From contig NZ_JAXMOC010000011.1 in the NCBI RefSeq assembly GCF_034670125.1, positions 7,959-71,958 on the forward strand: a stretch of DNA of 64,000 nt. The letters are read 5' to 3'. Position numbers and translations under genes: made by a program. This stretch comes from Maricaulis sp034670125 (GTDB lineage Bacteria; Pseudomonadota; Alphaproteobacteria; Caulobacterales; Maricaulaceae). The notes beneath the pieces were generated by a model, which ran no database searches, had not been told where the DNA came from, and saw only the letters and a list, made by a program, of their open reading frames with translations. This document shows positions 60,621 through 64,000 of this stretch, one piece after another. How positions within the stretch are numbered: position 1 is the first letter of the stretch; the number at the start of each line of letters is the position of its first letter.

Positions 60621-61460
60621 CTAGCCCTTGAACCCCATCGCCACGACAAAGGTCTCGGCGCTTTCCGAGCGGCTGGCATCGGGCTTGAAGTGGCGGACCT
60701 TCTCGAAATTGGCTTTCAGGAAGTTGAGCAATTCACTGTCGGATCCGCCCTGGAAGACCTTGGCGATGAAGAAGCCGCCGGGCTTGAGGGTTTCGACCGC
60801 GAAATGGGCGGCGAGTTCGGCCAGGGCGACGATGCGCAAATGGTCGGTGGTCTTGTGACCCGTGGTCCAGGGCGCCAGGTCGGAAACAACCGCATCAGCG
60901 GCGCCGCCCATCTCGGCCTTCACCAGGCTGGGCGCATCCGCGTCGGTGAAGTCCTTTTCCAGCAGGGTCGCACCGGCGATGGCTTCCATTTCCAGCAAGT
61001 CGATGCCGACGACTTCGGAGGCACCGGACTTCAGCGCCACCTGCACCCAGCCGCCCGGCGCCGAGCCGAGATCGACCACGCGCATGCCCGGCCTGAGCAG
61101 TTTGAAGCGCTCGTCCAGTTGCAACAGCTTGTAGGCGGCGCGCGACCGATAGCCCTCCATCTGGGCTTTCTTGACATAGGGATCATTGAGCTGGCGCTGC
61201 AGCCAGCGGGTCGAGGACGACTTGCGCCCGCGTGCGGTTTTCACGCGCTCGAACATCTGCTTGGCCGCACGGGCGTCGCCGCCCTTCTTCATCGGACCGG
61301 AGCGGCGGCCGCGACGCTTGTCGCTGCTGCCCCAACCGGGCAGACCGGCCTGGTCCGGCGCACTCTCGCCAGCCGCCGGCGTTTCGCTGTCGGGTTGGTT
61401 GGTGTCAGACCCCTCGCCGTCGGGCGTGTCGTCTTCGGGTTTTTGATCGTCGTCGCTCAT
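60621..61460 (-). CDS. rlmE: 23S rRNA 2'-O-ribose methyltransferase RlmE (FtsJ)
   Basis: RlmE methylates U2552 of 23S rRNA late in 50S assembly. The 279-residue product has an acidic, low-complexity N-terminal extension of ~70 residues, then the RrmJ core: YRSRAAYKLLQLDE, the SAM motif VVDLGSAPGGWVQVAL, SDLAPWTTG and FIAKVFQG, which give the K-D-K-E tetrad together with the late glutamate. The start ATG at 61460 overlaps the phosphatase stop (ATGA); the frame is open further upstream. Confidence 0.93.
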   Translation of the reverse strand: MSDDDQKPEDDTPDGEGSDTNQPDSETPAAGESAPDQAGLPGWGSSDKRRGRRSGPMKKGGDARAAKQMFERVKTARGRKSSSTRWLQRQLNDPYVKKAQMEGYRSRAAYKLLQLDERFKLLRPGMRVVDLGSAPGGWVQVALKSGASEVVGIDLLEMEAIAGATLLEKDFTDADAPSLVKAEMGGAADAVVSDLAPWTTGHKTTDHLRIVALAELAAHFAVETLKPGGFFIAKVFQGGSDSELLNFLKANFEKVRHFKPDASRSESAETFVVAMGFKG

Positions 61461-62578
61461 GCGTCTGATCCTGTCACATCCGGCGCCGCATCGCCCGCCT
61501 TCTTGCGGCGACGCCTGCGCTTCTTGGACTTTCGCATCAGATTGAGCAACATGCCTTCGCGCAAACCCCGGTCGCCGACCCGCAGCCGGTCGGCCGGCCA
61601 CATCTCGGCCACCGCCTCATAGATCGCACAGCCCGCCAGCACCAGCTCGGCCCGGTCGGCGCCGATGGTCGGCTCTTGCGAGCGACCGTGAAAATCGAGC
61701 TCCCGCAAGCGCTTGCAGGCATCGAGCGCCTCTTCGCCACTCATCCACAACCCGTCCACCTTGGACCGGTCATAGCGCGGCAGACGCAGATGCACGCCGG
61801 CCATCGAGGTGACGGTTCCCGACGTGCCGACCAGATGGGCGCGGCCCTCATCGAAAATCGGCCGCATGGCCTTGGCGCCGCGCGGGGTCTTCATCAGGTC
61901 GCGGGCATAGGTCTTCATCTCCTGATACCAGTCGGCCCGGTCCTCGCGTTCGGGAAAGCGCTCCGACAGGGTGACCACGCCAACAGGTGTCGAGGTCCAG
62001 GATTTCATCGGCGGACGCCCGCCTGACTCGCGACCACCCCGACGGCGCCATTCGGCCAGATCGACCCAGGACAGCTCGGTCGAACCGCCGCCGATATCGA
62101 TCACCAGCGCTGCATCGCGCTCTGCATCGAGCAGGTCGACGCAGCCATGTACGGCCAGACGCGCTTCCTCTTCCGCAGAGATGAGATCAAAGGTCAGTCC
62201 GGTCTCGCGCTCGACACGCTCGAGGAATTCGGCACCATTGTCGGCCATGCGGCAGGCTTGGGTAGCGATGGAGCGGTGCTTGACGACATTCTGACGGCGG
62301 ATCTTGTCGGCGCAGACCTTCAGCGCCTCGACGGCCCGGTCCATGGCGCCTTGCGACAGCGCCCCCGACCCGGTAATCCCCTCGCCCAGCCGCACGACGC
62401 GCGAGAACGCATCGACGACATGGAAGCTGCTGCCGGACCGTTGGGCCAGCAGCATGCGGCAATTATTGGTTCCCAGATCGATCGCGCCGTACACGGGAGC
62501 CGGCGCGCGTTTGCGCCCTCTCCGCTTGCGTGCGGCGGCATCACTGCCCGGATCAGACCGGGACGATGGCTCCGCCAT
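61457..62578 (-). CDS. Ppx/GppA family phosphatase
   Basis: A 373-residue protein of the sugar kinase/Hsp70 fold. The first phosphate-binding loop is AIDLGTNNCRMLLAQR, and the second LVIDIGGGSTELSW. It has a basic N-terminal tail (RKRRGRKRAP) and a C-terminal basic stretch. Members hydrolyse polyphosphate or (p)ppGpp. The catalytic glutamate is expected in ISAEEEARLA. It overlaps rlmE by 4 bases, and the two are probably cotranscribed. Confidence 0.92.
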   Translation of the reverse strand: MAEPSSRSDPGSDAAARKRRGRKRAPAPVYGAIDLGTNNCRMLLAQRSGSSFHVVDAFSRVVRLGEGITGSGALSQGAMDRAVEALKVCADKIRRQNVVKHRSIATQACRMADNGAEFLERVERETGLTFDLISAEEEARLAVHGCVDLLDAERDAALVIDIGGGSTELSWVDLAEWRRRGGRESGGRPPMKSWTSTPVGVVTLSERFPEREDRADWYQEMKTYARDLMKTPRGAKAMRPIFDEGRAHLVGTSGTVTSMAGVHLRLPRYDRSKVDGLWMSGEEALDACKRLRELDFHGRSQEPTIGADRAELVLAGCAIYEAVAEMWPADRLRVGDRGLREGMLLNLMRKSKKRRRRRKKAGDAAPDVTGSDA

Positions 62579-62812
62579 GATTTACCTCTTGCCGACCGGC
62601 GCGCCCCATCCGGGTTCGGGAGGCGCGGCTCGAATCGGGCTGTTTTTCTGTTGGTTGCAGAATACAAGGAAGTGATTGACCTGCAAGGATGCGTGACGTC
62701 TGGCAGTGCAGGCCGTAGCTTATTGCAAGAAACACCCTAGATAGGGTCCCGGCGCGCGAGGATGGTCCGCGCGCGTTCGAATATGCCAGAGTGTGTGCCA
62801 GAGTAAGATGCC

Positions 62813-63148
62813 ATGATCATTCGCGACGCCAAATTCGGACTGGGCGATGTGGTTCGCCACCGGCTCTTCCCGTTTCGCGGGGTGGTGGTGGATGTGGATC
62901 CGCAATTTGCCAATACCGAGGAGTGGTATGAGTCCATTCCCGAAAACGTGCGTCCGTCCAAGGACCAGCCCTTCTACCATCTGCTCGCCGAGAACGAGGA
63001 AAGCTATTACGGCGCCTATGTCTCGGAAGGCAATCTCCTGCCCGACGCCGAAAACGGTCCGGTCGAGCATCCGCAGATCGCCGAGGCATTCGAGGGCTTT
63101 GACGGCACGCGCTACCAGCTGAAAATGACGCCGGACCAGGCGCACTAG
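62813..63148 (+). CDS. hspQ: Heat shock protein HspQ
   Basis: A 111-residue protein of the HspQ/YccV family, a hemimethylated-DNA-binding-like fold that modulates proteases such as Lon. It has the family start AKFGLGDVVRHRLFPFRGVV, DVDPQF and the signature QPFYHLLAENEE with YVSEGNLL. It stands alone between the phosphatase and the non-coding edge region. Confidence 0.93.
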   Translation: MIIRDAKFGLGDVVRHRLFPFRGVVVDVDPQFANTEEWYESIPENVRPSKDQPFYHLLAENEESYYGAYVSEGNLLPDAENGPVEHPQIAEAFEGFDGTRYQLKMTPDQAH

Positions 63149-63517
63149 GTGTCAAAGCCAAGCAGGTCGGCGCTGCGGAGGAGCTGCGATTCCCCGTCGA
63201 CTGTGTGGACGAGGTCCCCCGGACAAGCCGGGGGATGACGGGGGTTTGGGGATATCGCGGGTAAAAGAGAGGCTGGCGCTGCGCGCCCAGCGATCCATAA
63301 ATGGTGTGCGTCCCCGATTACTCTAACCAGCCCGGCTCTCCCTTCGGATTGCCCCGCCCGTCAAAATGACCACTCCGCGCCTCGATATCCCGCGACATTG
63401 CGGCCACAAGATTGCACCGCCAGTCCGGCGATTAATCGGTGCCTGTCACCATTTTTAGCAACAGCTTCGTTCAACTCTGAGCCGCCGAGATATCGGTGCG
63501 CCGAACGTCGATTCTAC
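63149..63517. other. 369-bp non-coding region with a GC-rich hairpin
   Basis: No gene is seen. The region holds the hairpin at 63215-63235 and a partial CAGCGATCCATAA near 63288. The rest, up to the end of the repeat protein at 63518, shows no clear terminator or promoter. Confidence 0.5.
63215..63235. repeat. Short GC-rich hairpin with GGGGGATGAC end
   Basis: CCCCCGG (63216-63222) pairs with CCGGGGG (63228-63234) around ACAAG, and T63215 pairs with A63235. It resembles the widespread alphaproteobacterial GTCCCCCGG-ACAAG-CCGGGGGATGAC palindrome and shares GGATGAC with the element at 59941. Confidence 0.65.
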
Positions 63518-64000
63518 CTAGAATTCACATTCCTCTTCGAACAAGCAGACCTCGATCGCTTCCTCAACCGTTTCCCGGATCGCTTCTTCGACAATGCCTT
63601 CGATGTTCTCGGCGGGGTCAGATTGCAATTCGTCGATGACCTCTTCGATGACCAGGACAGCCGGCTGCACGGTCTGCGTGCCGTCTGGCATCGGAGCAGG
63701 ACTTCCGGGGCAGTTTGGATTTTGCACCCACAACCCGACCCGCTCGTCAAAAGACCAGCAATCAACAGAACCGGCATTCGGCGCGGTCGGGGTTGGTGAA
63801 ACCGTGTCAGCGTTCGGCAACGCGGACAGGCTCGGGCCATCATCCGTGATGTTGAGGTTCGGCTGGCCGCTCGTCGGAGCAGGACTTCCGGGGCAGTTTG
63901 GATTTTGCACCCACAACCCGACCCGCTCGTCAAAAGACCAGCAATCAACAGAACCGGCATTCGGCGCGGTCGGGGTTGGTGAAACCGTGTCAGCGTTCGG
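63518..64000 (-). CDS. Repeat-containing protein, C-terminal part (cut by right edge)
   Basis: An open minus-strand frame from the stop at 63518 to the window edge, ~160 residues visible. It carries a 61-residue repeat: NADTVSPTPTAPNAGSVDCW, then SFDERVGLWVQNPNCPGSPAP. The second copy is identical over the visible part. It ends in an acidic helix-rich tail (EEVIDELQSDPAENIEGIVE) and a Cys-rich end. The Pro/Thr/Ser linkers suggest a secreted or surface protein. The N-terminus and family are outside the window. Confidence 0.7.
   Translation of the reverse strand, partial: PNADTVSPTPTAPNAGSVDCWSFDERVGLWVQNPNCPGSPAPTSGQPNLNITDDGPSLSALPNADTVSPTPTAPNAGSVDCWSFDERVGLWVQNPNCPGSPAPMPDGTQTVQPAVLVIEEVIDELQSDPAENIEGIVEEAIRETVEEAIEVCLFEEECEF
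63691..64000. repeat. Perfect direct repeat, 183-bp period, inside the edge gene
   Basis: Bases 63691-63817 recur without a mismatch at 63874-64000, a shift of 183 bases (61 codons). The second copy is cut by the window edge, so the array may continue. The lack of even silent differences indicates recent duplication or ongoing gene conversion. Confidence 0.9.

Noticed and set aside
63514..63960. Alternative minus-strand frame across the repeats
   Set aside because: It reads the same repeat in a different frame and gives an Arg/Ser-rich product; the 63518 frame stays open to the edge and gives a coherent acidic tail.

Overview
The window is GC-rich, densely coded chromosomal DNA from an alphaproteobacterium. 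Gene order (lptF-lptG-lptD-surA-pdxA-rsmA, then gmk-yicC-mltG-fabF-acpP-fabG-fabD, then rpsF-rpsR-rplI-dnaB-alr-radA-cvpA-purF), a LysE exporter, NnrU, HspQ and GTCATCCC-type intergenic palindromes point to the Caulobacterales/Maricaulales group, probably a Maricaulis-like stalked marine bacterium. That placement is inference from gene content and general knowledge; no search was run. No rRNA, tRNA, CRISPR array, prophage or insertion sequence was recognised. The window reads as core chromosome with a few accessory patches.

Layout. 1-9.6 kb holds a cut TetR regulator divergent from an NmrA-like reductase and a DUF1772 membrane protein, then arfB, an adenine/adenosine deaminase, a LysE exporter, ndk, an M28 peptidase, an unusual fatty acid hydroxylase-methyltransferase fusion and an ABC-F ATPase. 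9.6-12.9 kb holds small unknown genes, two I78-type inhibitor lipoproteins, holC and pepA. 13-27 kb is envelope and lipid biosynthesis: LPS export (lptF, lptG, lptD), the chaperone surA, then pdxA and rsmA, facing gmk, yicC, mltG and the fatty-acid synthesis genes fabF, acpP, fabG and fabD. 27-35.6 kb is the ribosomal protein operon (S6, S18, L9), dnaB behind a DnaA-box cluster, alr, radA, a CvpA-like gene, purF and a short-chain dehydrogenase. 35.6-40.2 kb has der, bamB, a YfgM-like protein and panB.

40.2-43.5 kb carries two similar ECF sigma modules (sigma factor, small one- or two-helix membrane protein, second small membrane protein) flanking an NnrU gene. 43.7-50.3 kb has a secreted alpha/beta hydrolase, a membrane-anchored LytTR regulator, slyX, a glutathione peroxidase, a cold-shock protein and guaA. 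50.4-54.8 kb is an accessory envelope or lipid patch: YceI lipoprotein, acyltransferase-3, two tandem sulfotransferases and a stand-alone fatty acid hydroxylase. 54.8-64 kb holds a DUF4160/DUF2442 pair, an RsmB-like methyltransferase, DUF3088 and MAPEG proteins, guaB, a REP-like palindrome, an orphan ExbD/TolR protein, rlmE, an Ppx/GppA phosphatase, hspQ and the end of a repeat protein that runs off the right edge.

The most unusual observations are the hydroxylase-methyltransferase fusion, the duplicated ECF modules, the sulfotransferase/hydroxylase lipid patch, the DnaA boxes in front of dnaB, and the perfect 183-bp-period repeat in the edge gene. None is proven to be a new system from sequence alone.
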